From NCBI RefSeq assembly GCF_000503055.1, contig NZ_AYVY01000007.1:113061-177060 (forward strand): a DNA stretch of 64,000 nt, read 5' to 3'. The notes under the pieces were generated by a model. It ran no database searches. It was given only the letters and a program-made list of their open reading frames with translations, and was not told the origin of the DNA. The position numbers were made by a program, and so were the translations under genes. The stretch is from Mesorhizobium sp. LSHC420B00 (GTDB lineage Bacteria > Pseudomonadota > Alphaproteobacteria > Rhizobiales > Rhizobiaceae). Every line of letters begins with the position of its first letter. Position 1 is the stretch's first letter. Positions 35,065-44,165 of this stretch are shown here, piece after piece.

Positions 35065-35649
35065 CTAATTCGCAGCGGCACCGAGGATCGGCCCGCCGCC
35101 CGGCACCTGGACCAGCACCGCGGTGCTGAGGCCGCTTGCAGCGGCCGGCAACGGCAGCGCGGTGGCGTCGCCGGTCCAACTGCCCAGCCTGGTCAGCGAA
35201 TGCACGACATTGGCGTGCGGCAGCGTGCGCCCGGTGTTTTCGCCGCGCGCCACCGGCACCTCGACGACGCCTTGTCGGTAGTGAACCAGCCAGACATCGG
35301 CCCTGCCGTTGACCACCACTTGCGGCGTGAACGGGCCGGAACGGCCGAGCGACGGTTCATAGCGGACCTGGCGCTGCGTGAATTCTTCTTTGCCGAATGT
35401 GTCCTTCCAGCCGAGATAGTCCCAGTAGGTGACGTTGAAGGATAGCGCCAGCACGCCGGGCTGGTCCTTGACCTTGATCAGATTGGCGTTGGCCGGCGGA
35501 CAGGACCAACAGCCCTGGCTGGTGAACAACTCGACGACGGTCAGCGTCTGGCCGGCAGCCGCGCTGGTTGCCGAAAACCCGATTGCCGAAAACAGTATTG
35601 CGGCGAGCCCCATCCGGGCTGTGCTGCGTGTCGCTGTCGATCCGGGCAT
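35065..35649 (-). CDS. secreted DUF1223 protein with thioredoxin-like CxxC
   Basis: The 194-residue protein has a signal peptide (cleavage near SAAAG, residue 32), followed by VVELFTSQGCWSCPPANANL, the DUF1223 signature with a CxxC pair at residues 47 and 50 of a thioredoxin-like fold. DUF1223 proteins are periplasmic and of unknown function. The ATG at 35649 follows AGGAG. It is the first of three same-strand genes with the Met-rich protein and msrA, with 79- and 77-base gaps. It is therefore a candidate thiol donor for the one-cysteine MsrA; that link is inference. Confidence 0.87.
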   Translation of the reverse strand: MPGSTATRSTARMGLAAILFSAIGFSATSAAAGQTLTVVELFTSQGCWSCPPANANLIKVKDQPGVLALSFNVTYWDYLGWKDTFGKEEFTQRQVRYEPSLGRSGPFTPQVVVNGRADVWLVHYRQGVVEVPVARGENTGRTLPHANVVHSLTRLGSWTGDATALPLPAAASGLSTAVLVQVPGGGPILGAAAN

Positions 35650-35740
35650 CGCATTTCTCCTGTGCAGACATCGTTCCATGTCCACACTTCGCCGCCGACG
35701 CACGGTTCGTTACAGCATCACCGCTTCGTGATTGTTCGCA

Positions 35741-35890
35741 GCTCTCCCTTCTCCCCTTGTGGGAGAAGGTGGATCGGCGCGAAGCGCCGAGACGGATGAG
35801 GGGTGTTGGAAGGAATGAGGCGTTGGCGTTCCCTGGAACCCCCCTCATCCGTTGCCTTCGGCGACACCTTCTCCCACAAGGGGAGAAGGG
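35741..35890. repeat. palindromic intergenic repeat cluster, unit type B
   Basis: CTTCTCCCCTTGTGGGAGAA at 35748-35767 is answered by an inverted copy ending at 35889. Inner palindromes sit around GGCGCGAAGCGCC and GCCTTCGGC. It occupies most of the 338-base gap between DUF1223 and the TadG-like gene; nothing else coding is seen there. Confidence 0.75.
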
Positions 35891-35987
35891 AAGATGGTCG
35901 TTCGCAACCAAAAATGCCACCCGGTGGTGATCAGGCGGCGTTGTGACGAGTTCTGGGGCGGGCAGGTGGCACTCAGCCGCTGCCCTT

Positions 35988-37085
35988 CTATTGCGTAAGC
36001 ACGGTCTCCGAAGGCCGCTTGTTGAAGGCGCATTTGCCGGTCACAAAATAGGAAAAATCGGCGTCACCTACGGTGTTGTTGGTAAGTGATCCGCCATCTT
36101 CCCACGCTTGGCTGCCGGTGATGCCGCACGGCACGGCCGTAAAGATGTCCACGATCGTATTGGCTGGCGTCTTGATCTTGTCGATGAACAGCCGGTCGGA
36201 CGTGGCCTTGTCGTCTGATCGCAGGGTTTCTTTCGTGCCTGATTGCAGATAGCCGCCGCCAAGACCAGGACCAAATCTGAAATCAAGACCAGGATTGGGA
36301 TTCGGTATCTTCATCTCCAGATAGAGGTTATCCATGTCAGTCACATTGACCACCGCGCCGGCGCCGGTATTGACGCAGGTGGTCGCGTATTTCCGGCCGT
36401 TGGAGTCAGTCTGGACGATCGTGGTGGTGGGCAGGCCGTAGAAGCTGTTCACCGTGATGGTCGTGCATACTTGTTTTTGGACCAGCGTCTCCGTCGTTCC
36501 GTTGATCGTGTATGCAGAGGTTGTTCCGTAGCCCTTCGGATCGCCAAACTTGTTATGCACGTAGACGATCTTCATCAGCTTATTGGCATTCGTGTCACCA
36601 AACTTGGTGCCGTAGAGCGTCATCGTCTTGTCCCACCAGCCCGAGACCTTGTCGATCTTGAACGTCGCCTCGATCAGTGCCGGCCGCTTTCTCACCGCCG
36701 ACGCAACGCCGACCTGCACCGTGTTGATCTTGACGATCTGCATGAAACTCGTCGGCATGGCGAAGCCAGCCGAAGCCTTGATGCTGGCAGCGCCGTCGGT
36801 GGCGACGACGAAGCTGTCGAGCTTGGCCGTGCCTTGCCCGCCATTGGCCAGGTATGCCTCCTGCAGCTTCACCTGGCGGTCCGCCAACGTCGTGGTCGTC
36901 TCCAGCGTCGTGATCGACAGCGATGCTGCATCGAGCGCATTCTGCATCGAGGCCCTGGTTGAAACCGCCGAGGTATAGTCGATGGAAAAACCCAATGCGG
37001 CAACCATCGGCATCAGCAAGATGGCGAGCATTGGCGCGAACGAGCCGCTCACCGATTTGAGAAATTTGCGTGCTGACAGCGGCAT
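35988..37085 (-). CDS. TadE/TadG-like pilus-assembly family protein
   Basis: The 365-residue protein begins with the TadG-like block: a basic N-terminus, then a single membrane helix (FAPMLAILLMPMVAALGFSI), then DYTSAVSTRASMQNALDAAS as in Flp pilus pseudopilins. The large remainder would be extracytoplasmic and is rich in threonine, asparagine and glycine, with several cysteines. TadG-type proteins help build Flp pili or related surface structures. No other tad genes lie in this window, so it is an orphan copy. Many rhizobia have several such orphans. Confidence 0.8.
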   Translation of the reverse strand: MPLSARKFLKSVSGSFAPMLAILLMPMVAALGFSIDYTSAVSTRASMQNALDAASLSITTLETTTTLADRQVKLQEAYLANGGQGTAKLDSFVVATDGAASIKASAGFAMPTSFMQIVKINTVQVGVASAVRKRPALIEATFKIDKVSGWWDKTMTLYGTKFGDTNANKLMKIVYVHNKFGDPKGYGTTSAYTINGTTETLVQKQVCTTITVNSFYGLPTTTIVQTDSNGRKYATTCVNTGAGAVVNVTDMDNLYLEMKIPNPNPGLDFRFGPGLGGGYLQSGTKETLRSDDKATSDRLFIDKIKTPANTIVDIFTAVPCGITGSQAWEDGGSLTNNTVGDADFSYFVTGKCAFNKRPSETVLTQ

Positions 37086-37243
37086 TCCGACCCCCCAAAC
37101 GGCGATAGGCCAGTGGGGCTATCACGCCGGGCGCAAACTATGCTCTAATCTCATGGATCAAAGTTTAACGACTTTGCCGTCCCGCCGCCCCGTCCGCGCC
37201 CCGCCGCTTGCCGATGCACCGTGCCCCTGCTAAAGCGCGCCGC

Positions 37244-39049
37244 ATGACCACGCCGATCAAAAACATCCGCAACTTCTCCATCGTTGCCCATATCGACCAT
37301 GGCAAATCCACGCTTGCCGACCGGCTGATCCAGTCGACCGGCGGGCTGGAGCTGCGCGACATGAAGGAGCAGGTGCTGGACTCGATGGACATCGAGCGCG
37401 AGCGCGGCATCACCATCAAGGCGCAGACGGTGCGGCTGAAGTACCGCGCCAACAATGGGCAGGACTATATCCTCAACCTGATCGACACGCCCGGCCATGT
37501 CGACTTCGCCTATGAAGTGTCGCGCTCGCTGGCCGCCTGCGAGGGCTCGCTGCTGGTCGTCGACGCCTCGCAAGGCGTCGAAGCGCAGACGCTGGCCAAT
37601 GTCTACCAGGCGATCGACAACAACCACGAGATTGTCGTGGTGCTGAACAAGGTCGACCTGCCCGCCGCCGAGCCCGAGCGCATCCGCGAGCAGGTCGAGG
37701 AGGTGATCGGCATCGATGCCTCCAACGCCGTGCTGATCTCGGCCAAGACCGGGCTCGGCATTCCCGACGTGCTCGAAGCCATCGTCAACGATCTGCCGCC
37801 GCCGCGCGAGGGCGACATCGCGGCTCCATTGAAGGCGATGCTGGTCGATAGCTGGTACGACGCCTATCTCGGCGTCATCGTGCTGGTCCGCATCATCGAC
37901 GGCGTACTGAAGAAGGGCCAGACCATCCGCATGATGGGCACCGGCGCCAGATACCTGGTCGAGCGCACCGGCGTCTTCACGCCCGCCCGCATCAATGTCG
38001 ACGAGCTCGGCCCCGGCGAGTTCGGTTTCTTCACCGGCTCGATCAAGGAAGTCGCCGACACCCGCGTCGGCGACACCATCACCGAGGACAAGCGCCCGAC
38101 GGCACAAGCCCTGCCCGGCTTCAAGCCGGCGCAGCCGGTGGTGTTCTGCGGCCTGTTCCCGGTCGACGCAGCCGATTTCGAGGATCTGCGCGCCGCGGTC
38201 GGCAAGCTGCGCCTCAACGACGCGTCCTTCTCCTTCGAAATGGAAACCAGCGCGGCACTCGGCTTCGGCTATCGCTGCGGCTTCCTCGGCCTTTTGCATC
38301 TCGAAATCATCCAGGAGCGGCTGGAGCGCGAGTTCAACCTCGACCTCATCGCCACCGCGCCGAGCGTCGTCTACCGCCTGCTGCTGAACGACGGCACGGT
38401 CAAGGAACTGCACAACCCGGCCGATATGCCCGACGTGGTCAAGATTTCGGCCATCGAGGAGCCATGGATCCGCGCCACCATCCTCACCCCCGACGACTAT
38501 CTCGGCGGCATCCTGAAGCTCTGCCAGGACCGGCGCGGCATCCAGGCCGACCTGTCCTATGTCGGCAAGCGCGCCATGCTGATCTACGATTTGCCGCTCA
38601 ACGAGGTGGTCTTCGACTTCTACGACCGGCTGAAGTCGATCTCCAAGGGCTACGCCTCCTTCGACTATCACCTGACCGACTACAAGGAAGGCGACTTGGT
38701 CAAGATGTCGATCCTGGTCAACGAGGAGCCGGTCGACGCGCTGTCGATGCTGGTCCACCGCACGGCGGCGGAAAAGCGCGGCCGCCAGATGTGCGAGAAG
38801 CTGAAGGAGCTGATCCCGCACCATCTGTTCAAGATCCCGATCCAGGCGGCGATCGGCGGCAAGGTCATCGCCCGCGAAACGATCTCGGCGCTGCGCAAGG
38901 ACGTCACCGCCAAATGCTACGGCGGCGACGTCTCGCGCAAGCGCAAGCTGCTCGACAAGCAGAAAGAGGGCAAGAAGCGGATGCGCCAGTTCGGCAAGGT
39001 GGATATCCCGCAGGAGGCGTTTATCCAGGCGCTGAAGATGGGCGATTGA
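37244..39049 (+). CDS. lepA: elongation factor 4 (LepA), ribosomal back-translocase
   Basis: The 601-residue GTPase matches the normal EF-4 length (about 600). It has G1 AHIDHGKST near residue 16, G3 DTPGHVDF, G4 NKVDLP, and the LepA-specific C-terminal domain ending [20 protein letters not shown]-4 acts on stalled or mistranslocated ribosomes under ionic or cold stress. The ATG at 37244 is chosen as the usual N-terminus; an upstream in-frame ATG adds 12 atypical residues. No strong ribosome binding site is visible. Confidence 0.97.
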   Translation: MTTPIKNIRNFSIVAHIDHGKSTLADRLIQSTGGLELRDMKEQVLDSMDIERERGITIKAQTVRLKYRANNGQDYILNLIDTPGHVDFAYEVSRSLAACEGSLLVVDASQGVEAQTLANVYQAIDNNHEIVVVLNKVDLPAAEPERIREQVEEVIGIDASNAVLISAKTGLGIPDVLEAIVNDLPPPREGDIAAPLKAMLVDSWYDAYLGVIVLVRIIDGVLKKGQTIRMMGTGARYLVERTGVFTPARINVDELGPGEFGFFTGSIKEVADTRVGDTITEDKRPTAQALPGFKPAQPVVFCGLFPVDAADFEDLRAAVGKLRLNDASFSFEMETSAALGFGYRCGFLGLLHLEIIQERLEREFNLDLIATAPSVVYRLLLNDGTVKELHNPADMPDVVKISAIEEPWIRATILTPDDYLGGILKLCQDRRGIQADLSYVGKRAMLIYDLPLNEVVFDFYDRLKSISKGYASFDYHLTDYKEGDLVKMSILVNEEPVDALSMLVHRTAAEKRGRQMCEKLKELIPHHLFKIPIQAAIGGKVIARETISALRKDVTAKCYGGDVSRKRKLLDKQKEGKKRMRQFGKVDIPQEAFIQALKMGD

Positions 39050-39222
39050 ACGGGGTTACGCCCATTTCCCCCGTGGCCGGGCTGTTCCCAATTTCGAGCT
39101 GACCGAACCGCCTCCCGATGCGATTAAATATGCGCCGGCCAATGCCCTTCGCTTTAGGCAGCGGGCCGCCATTGGAGAAGGTCCCGTCTTGAAGTATCCT
39201 TGAGCTTGGAAGGGAGGTCCCG

Positions 39223-39747
39223 ATGCGTCCCGCCAGCCCTGCTATCTCTGACACGATCGCCGCGATCGGCCTTGCCATCGGCGGCGCGATGGGCCTCGTC
39301 GGCACCTTCGTCGAGAGCGCGTCCCTTCGCGAAACACTCTGGACGATCGACGGCGTCGCACTGGTGGTAGCAACCGCGCTGCTGACGATGAAATATCAGC
39401 GGCTGGGCAATGACTGCGTGGCGGCCGGATTTCTGACCTTTCTCGCCGGCGAGAGCCTGCTGCTCGTCGGCAATGCGGCGGGGCTTGAGGCCAGCGTGCC
39501 CTCCTATGTCGGCGGTATCTCGCTCTGGGCGGCGGCGCTGGTCATGGTCAGCGCGCCGAAAACCTTCGCCCTGTGGATGCGGCTCACCGCTGTCGTGGCG
39601 GCTGTGCTGTTCGTCGTCTCAGTGGGCCTGATCCTCTGGGGCGCGCCTTTGCTGCCGACCTCGGCGCCGCTGCCCGCTGCCGGATATCCCTTCCTGGTGC
39701 TCACATTCATCGGCTGGATATGGACCCTGCTGAAGCCCGATCGTTGA
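39223..39747 (+). CDS. hypothetical membrane protein, 174 aa
   Basis: The protein has five to six hydrophobic segments (for example TIAAIGLAIGGAMGLVGTF, VALVVATALL, SLWAAALVMV, LTAVVAAVLFVVSVGLIL) with short loops and few charged residues. The start has GGGAGG eight bases upstream. I do not recognise a family. It resembles small conserved membrane proteins of Rhizobiales annotated as hypothetical. It follows lepA by 173 bases and is followed by a palindromic repeat, so it is probably its own transcript. Confidence 0.75.
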   Translation: MRPASPAISDTIAAIGLAIGGAMGLVGTFVESASLRETLWTIDGVALVVATALLTMKYQRLGNDCVAAGFLTFLAGESLLLVGNAAGLEASVPSYVGGISLWAAALVMVSAPKTFALWMRLTAVVAAVLFVVSVGLILWGAPLLPTSAPLPAAGYPFLVLTFIGWIWTLLKPDR

Positions 39748-39765
39748 GCCCGTCGGACCGCCCCT

Positions 39766-39905
39766 CTCCGGCAGCTTCGCGGCCACCTCTCCCCCACCAT
39801 GTGGGGGCGAGGAACCCAGGTCTTGTGAGGCTTCGGCGATTGGCGGTTTCCTCGCCCCACGAAGTGGGGAGAGGTGGTTTGCGAAGCAAACCGGAGAGGG
39901 GTCTT
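39766..39905. repeat. palindromic intergenic repeat cluster, unit type B variant
   Basis: CTCTCCGGCAGCTTCGCGG at 39766-39784 and ACCTCTCCCCCACCATGTGG start an arm that is answered by GTGGGGAGAGGTGG and the GCGAAGCAAACCGGAGAGGG segment ending near 39901. It lies between the hypothetical membrane protein and the small secreted protein. Confidence 0.7.
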
Positions 39906-40026
39906 CCTTGGCAGCCTCGCGCGTCTTGCGACGCAAATGCCGCAATCACCTCTTCCACCCTTCAACCCGCCATGCCATGTTCCCCCGCGCGGCCGAGCAG
40001 GCCGTTTCATTCCGGGGGGAATCATC

Positions 40027-40401
40027 ATGTTGTCTTACGCTTTCGCGCGCCGCGTTGCCGCTGCGCTGTTCATCGTCGGATTGTTTGCGCCCGTCGCGCA
40101 TGCCGGCGATGTCACGTTCGAGATCAAGAACAGCCATCCCAACGCCATGCGCGTCGAACTGTACAGCCAGGACCGCGACCACGTCTGGCCGGGCAACAAT
40201 CAGGATTATTATCTCAACGACGGCGAGACCAAGTCGATCCCGCTGTCCTGCAATGACGGCGAATCGATCTGCTACGGCGCCTGGGTCGATGGTGACGAGA
40301 ATACCTATTGGGGTGTCGGCCCGGCCAACGCGGAAAAATGCGACGATTGCTGCTACACCTGCAGTGGCGGCGAGACCGAGGAAATCGATCTGGTTCCGTG
40401 A
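40027..40401 (+). CDS. small secreted cysteine-rich protein
   Basis: The 124-residue protein starts with a signal peptide (MLSYAFARRVAAALFIVGLF, cleavage after AHA, about residue 26). The mature part is acidic, asparagine/aspartate-rich and tyrosine-rich. Six or more cysteines are concentrated near the C-terminus (KCDDCCYTCSGGE), suggesting disulfides or metal binding. The start follows GGGGGA. I do not recognise a family. It could be a periplasmic stress or metal-binding protein. It is flanked by palindromic repeats on both sides. Confidence 0.78.
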   Translation: MLSYAFARRVAAALFIVGLFAPVAHAGDVTFEIKNSHPNAMRVELYSQDRDHVWPGNNQDYYLNDGETKSIPLSCNDGESICYGAWVDGDENTYWGVGPANAEKCDDCCYTCSGGETEEIDLVP

Positions 40402-40496
40402 ACTGTCTCCCTTTTGTTCGAGGGCTATTGCACACCGGCAAGCGCCCCCTCACCCGGATTGCCAACCGAATTGCGAAGGGAATTCGGGGCAATCCG

Positions 40497-40590
40497 ACCT
40501 CTCCCCGAGGGGAGAGGAGTCGCCTGCACTGGCGCCAGCCTCTTCTCCCCTCGGGGAGAAGGTGGCCGCGAAGCGGCCGGATGAGGGGGA
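40497..40590. repeat. palindromic intergenic repeat, unit type B
   Basis: CCTCTCCCCGAGGGGAGAGG and TTCTCCCCTCGGGGAGAA are nested palindromes, followed by GGTGGCCGCGAAGCGGCC and GGATGAGGGGG, the same modules seen at 35.8 and 39.8 kb. The rest of the 525-base gap (40402-40926) holds only the candidate small RNA described separately. Confidence 0.7.
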
Positions 40591-40703
40591 CTCCTGTATG
40601 CGATTGCCTCACCCTTGTGGGCCAGGTGGTCGTACAGAGGCCATAGCAGCGGAGCGCTGTCCCGCCAACGTCGGCCGGCAACGCCGGAATTCAAAGCTGA
40701 AAC

Positions 40704-40730
40704 AAAAAACCCGCCTCGGTGGGGCGGGTC
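40704..40730 (-). terminator. rho-independent terminator pointing to the minus strand
   Basis: ACCCGCC at 40709-40715 pairs with GGCGGGT at 40723-40729 around a seven-base loop. On the minus strand the stem is followed by GTTTTTTGTTT. It belongs to the candidate small RNA. Confidence 0.7.
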
Positions 40731-40757
40731 GTTGGAGCCAATTGGCACCACAGTCAA
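40704..40757 (-). ncRNA. candidate small RNA on the minus strand
   Basis: Read on the minus strand, TTGTTC (40793-40788), an 18-base spacer and TATGCT (40769-40764) form a promoter-like pair. About 7 bases later a transcript would run through a GCCAATTGGC palindrome into a strong terminator at 40730-40704. The predicted size is about 55 nucleotides. The neighbouring genes on both sides are on the plus strand and no minus-strand gene is present, so the terminator has no other obvious purpose. Confidence 0.35.
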
Positions 40758-40926
40758 ATTAGTAGCATAGCTGCCGGCACAAAGCAAGAACAAAATGTAG
40801 TGCTGCGAGCAAAAAATGCGAATTCCCTTCCCGCCGCGCCCGAGGTCGGCCCTCACGAGGTGGAGAATGCTGCCTTGACGTCGTCCTGGCCGTCGCCATA
40901 GCGTAGTCCGAGAGGAGATCCCACCC

Positions 40927-41550
40927 ATGGCAGTGGTCGAAGGCGAAAACATAGAGATCGGCTTTTCGGGAAAACGTTGCATCCATTCGCGCAACTGCGT
41001 GCTTGGCGATCCGCGTGTCTTCGTGCCCAATGCGCCCGACCAGTGGATCCACCCCGAGGCGGCCAGCGTCGAGAAGATCGTGGCGCTCGCCGAAGGCTGC
41101 CCGTCCGGCGCCATCACCTATGTCCGCAAGGATGGCGGGCCGCAGGAACAGCCGCCGGTGGTCAACATTGTGCGCATAAGGGAAAACGGCCCGCTGGCCG
41201 TGCATGCCGAGATCGTGCTGGGCGGCGAAACATTTTACCGCGCCACGCTCTGCCGCTGCGGCGCCTCGGAAAACAAGCCGTTCTGCGATGGCAGCCACGC
41301 CAAGGCGGGCTTCACCGCCACCGGCGAGCCGGCGCTGAAAGACACGCCGGCATTGGAAGCGCGCGATGGCCCGCTCACCGTCACGCCGACCACCAACGGC
41401 CCGCTCAAGCTCGAAGGCAATCTCGAAATCGTCACCGGCACCGGCCACACGGTCGACCGCACGCAACGCACCTTCCTCTGCCGCTGCGGCCACTCCGCCA
41501 ACAAGCCGTTCTGCGATGGCAGCCACAAGCGCGTGGGGTTTGTCGGGTAA
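40927..41550 (+). CDS. CDGSH iron-sulfur protein with Fer4_19 domain
   Basis: The 207-residue protein has an N-terminal Fer4_19 (divergent 4Fe-4S mono-cluster) domain with C residues in RCIHSRNCVLGD and AEGCPSGAI. Two CDGSH zinc-finger-like domains follow, each with CRCG..xxNKPFCDGSH, binding a redox-active 2Fe-2S cluster through three Cys and one His. This triple arrangement is a known bacterial form. It probably transfers electrons or clusters; partners are unknown. The ATG follows GAGGAGATCCC. It stands alone between repeats. Confidence 0.93.
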   Translation: MAVVEGENIEIGFSGKRCIHSRNCVLGDPRVFVPNAPDQWIHPEAASVEKIVALAEGCPSGAITYVRKDGGPQEQPPVVNIVRIRENGPLAVHAEIVLGGETFYRATLCRCGASENKPFCDGSHAKAGFTATGEPALKDTPALEARDGPLTVTPTTNGPLKLEGNLEIVTGTGHTVDRTQRTFLCRCGHSANKPFCDGSHKRVGFVG

Positions 41551-41570
41551 TTGCCAAGGTTGCGATCCGT

Positions 41571-41749
41571 CACACCCCCCTCTGTCCTGCCGGACATCTC
41601 CCCCTCAAGGGGGGAGATTGGCAGCTTCGCCGGCGGCCACCCTGTTTGCAGCGTTGAAAATTTGCGAGAGCGTGGGTGACACCCAATCTCCCCCCTTGAG
41701 AGGGAGATGTCCGGCAGGACAGAGGGGGGTGCTGTCCCGCCGGCATTGG
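41571..41749. repeat. palindromic intergenic repeat cluster, unit type A
   Basis: TGTCCTGCCGGACATCTCCC and its inverted partner GGGAGATGTCCGGCAGGACA, about 130 bases apart, form the arms. CAATCTCCCCCCTT and the GGGGGGAGATTGG counterpart form an inner pair. It fills the gap between the CDGSH gene and the hydantoinase gene. Confidence 0.8.
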
Positions 41750-41847
41750 GCGAGCCTGCAGCGTGTTCGCCCGTGGCCCAGCCATCGCGGCTTTATCGAT
41801 CGGCCGGTATCCGCTAAGGGGCGGAGACGAATTCTCCGGACCCGCCA

Positions 41848-43875
41848 ATGACCGCCAAGCTCAAACCCTCCCCCCTGTTCCTCGGCATAGACACCGGCGG
41901 CACCTACACCGACGCGGTGCTGTGGTCGGAGGCCGGCGGCCCCGGCGGAAAAGTTCTGGCCAAGGCCAAGGCGCTAACCACCCGTCACGACCTGGCGGTC
42001 GGCATATCGGGCGCGGTCGATGCGGTGCTGCAAAAAGCCGGCACCGACCCGGCGGCGATTAAGCTGGTGTCGATGTCGACGACGCTTGCCACCAATGCGC
42101 TGGTCGAGGGCCAGGGCGGCCGCGTAGCACTTGTGATGATCGGTTTTGCCGAGGGCGACCTTGCCCGCGACGGGCTGAAGGCGGCGCTCGGCACCGATCC
42201 GGTGGTGTTCTGCCCCGGCGGCCACGATGTCCACGGCAATGCGGCGAGCCTCGATCTGTCCGGGCTGGAGGCAGCTTTGCCGGAATTGGAAAAGTCGGTG
42301 TCCGGCTTTGCCGTCTGCGCCTATTTTGCTACCCGCAACCCGGCGCACGAGCTTGCCGCCCGCGACCTGATCCGCGACATAACAGGCCTGCCGGTCACCG
42401 CCAGCCACGAGCTGTCGGCCAAGCTCGGCGGCCCGCGCCGGGCACTGACGACCTTGCTCAACGCCCGGCTGATCTCGATGATCGACCGGCTGGTCGCGGC
42501 AACCGAAGGTTTTTTGGCCGCGCGCAAGATCGCCGCCCCGCTGATGGTGGTGCGCGGCGACGGCGCGCTGGTCTCGGCCGCCTTTGCCCGCCAGCGGCCG
42601 ATCGAGACGATCCTGTCCGGCCCGGCCGCCAGCCTTGTCGGCGCCCGCCACATGACCGGCCTCGACAATGCCGTGGTCTCCGATATCGGCGGCACCACCA
42701 CCGACGTCGCGGTGTTGGACAAGGGCCGGCCGCGGCTCGATCCGGAAGGCGCCACCGTCGGCGGCTTCCGCACCATGGTCGAGGCCGTCGCCATGCGCAC
42801 TTTTGGCCTCGGCGGCGATTCCGAAGTGGCGCTGGAGGACGGCGCGCTCAACCCGAAGATCCTGCTCGGGCCGCGCCGCCTGGTGCCGCTGGCGCTGGCC
42901 GGCATGATGCATGGCGACGCGGTCACATCAGAACTGGAACGCCAGCTGCGCGCACCCAATCCCGGCCGCATGGATGGCCGCCTCGCGGTGCGCACCGGCG
43001 TGCCGGAGCGGCTCGCGGCCGGACTGACCGGTGCCGAAGCCAAGCTTTACGAGCTGATCGGTGCCGTGCCGCAGGCTCTCGACAGATTGCTGACTTCGAA
43101 TGCCCAGAACGCCACCTTGAACCGGCTGGTGTCGCGCGGGCTGGTGCATGTCGCCGGCTTCACGCCGTCGGATGCCGCGCATGTGCTGGGCAGGCAGGCC
43201 AATTGGGATCTGGCTGCGGCGCGTCTGGGTGCCGAGCTGTTCGCGCGCAGGCGTGACGGCCGCGGCCAGTTCATCGCCGCCTCGCCGGAGGCGATCTCGG
43301 AACGGGTGCTGACCACGCTGACCCGCCTGTCGGCGGAAGTCATCCTCGAGACCGCCTTCGCCGAGGATGGGCTGGATGGCGCGGCGACCGTCGCCCACGC
43401 GCTGGTCCAGCGCGCCGTCGACGCCCATCCCGGCATCGCCCGGCTCAGCGTCGCGCTCGACCGTCCGGTCATCGGCCTCGGCGCCTCGGCGCCGTTGCAC
43501 TATGCCGGCCTGGCCGAGCTGGTCGGCAATGACTGCGTGGTGCCTGAGGATACCGATGTGGCCAATGCGCTCGGCGCCGTCGTCGGCCAGGTCCGGGTTT
43601 CGGCCGAGGCGCGGGTCAGCCAGCCCAAGGAAGGGCTGTTCCGTGTCGCCTCAGGCGAAAGCGTGCGCGATTTCAACGACGAGGCGGCGGCGATCGCCGC
43701 GGCGGAGAGAGATGTGCGCGCTATTGCCGCCGGGCGGGCGAAGGACGCCGGCACCGACAGCGCCGAGATCGAAATCGCCAGCGAGTTCCGCGTCTCCACC
43801 GTCGAGGGCCAGCGCATGTTCATCGAGGCGCATGTCGTGGCGGTCGCGTCGGGCAGGCCAAGGATGGCGGTGTGA
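41848..43875 (+). CDS. hydantoinase/oxoprolinase family protein
   Basis: The 675-residue protein has the HydantA_N/HydA ASKHA fold. The N-terminal ATP-binding phosphate loop is LGIDTGGTYTDAVL at about residues 12-25, followed by SMSTTLATNALVEGQG and VSDIGGTTTDVAVLD. Members hydrolyse hydantoins or 5-oxoproline, or carboxylate ketones, with ATP; most pair with a HyuB subunit. No hyuB-like gene is adjacent here, so the protein is either a single-subunit member or its partner is elsewhere. The substrate cannot be set. The start matches family length. Confidence 0.9.
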   Translation: MTAKLKPSPLFLGIDTGGTYTDAVLWSEAGGPGGKVLAKAKALTTRHDLAVGISGAVDAVLQKAGTDPAAIKLVSMSTTLATNALVEGQGGRVALVMIGFAEGDLARDGLKAALGTDPVVFCPGGHDVHGNAASLDLSGLEAALPELEKSVSGFAVCAYFATRNPAHELAARDLIRDITGLPVTASHELSAKLGGPRRALTTLLNARLISMIDRLVAATEGFLAARKIAAPLMVVRGDGALVSAAFARQRPIETILSGPAASLVGARHMTGLDNAVVSDIGGTTTDVAVLDKGRPRLDPEGATVGGFRTMVEAVAMRTFGLGGDSEVALEDGALNPKILLGPRRLVPLALAGMMHGDAVTSELERQLRAPNPGRMDGRLAVRTGVPERLAAGLTGAEAKLYELIGAVPQALDRLLTSNAQNATLNRLVSRGLVHVAGFTPSDAAHVLGRQANWDLAAARLGAELFARRRDGRGQFIAASPEAISERVLTTLTRLSAEVILETAFAEDGLDGAATVAHALVQRAVDAHPGIARLSVALDRPVIGLGASAPLHYAGLAELVGNDCVVPEDTDVANALGAVVGQVRVSAEARVSQPKEGLFRVASGESVRDFNDEAAAIAAAERDVRAIAAGRAKDAGTDSAEIEIASEFRVSTVEGQRMFIEAHVVAVASGRPRMAV

Positions 43876-43879
43876 TTAG

Positions 43880-44070
43880 CCGATCTCCCCCCTCGAGGGG
43901 GAGATGTCCGGCAGGACAGAGGGGGGCGCTGTCCCGCCAACGTCTCAGTCTTTCGCGGTAACACCTCAGACTTGCGGCTGGTCGTAAATGGCAAGGTCGG
44001 CGATCCTTCACGCCCCCCTCTGCCCTGCCGGGCATCTCCCCCACAAGTGGGGAGATTGGCAGCTCCTGCA
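43880..44070. repeat. palindromic intergenic repeat cluster, unit type A, inverted order
   Basis: GGGGGAGATGTCCGGCAGGA (43896-43915) plus GGGGGGCGCTGTCCCGCC comes first, and GCCCTGCCGGGCATCTCCCC (44022-44041) later, the reverse order of the 33.6 and 41.6 kb copies. It fills the gap before glcB. Confidence 0.75.
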
Positions 44071-44165
44071 ACGGCGAAAACGCCCTACCTTCACCTATGC
44101 CGAATTGACCCTGCAACCGCGACATGCCAAAGGCCCGGCCTAGCCTTTCGTCTGGAGAAGCCCTG

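Noticed and set aside
33640..44070. Repeat clusters as a CRISPR array or mobile element
   Set aside because: Copies differ in order and spacing, lie far apart, have no unique spacers between regular repeats, and no cas or transposase gene is present.
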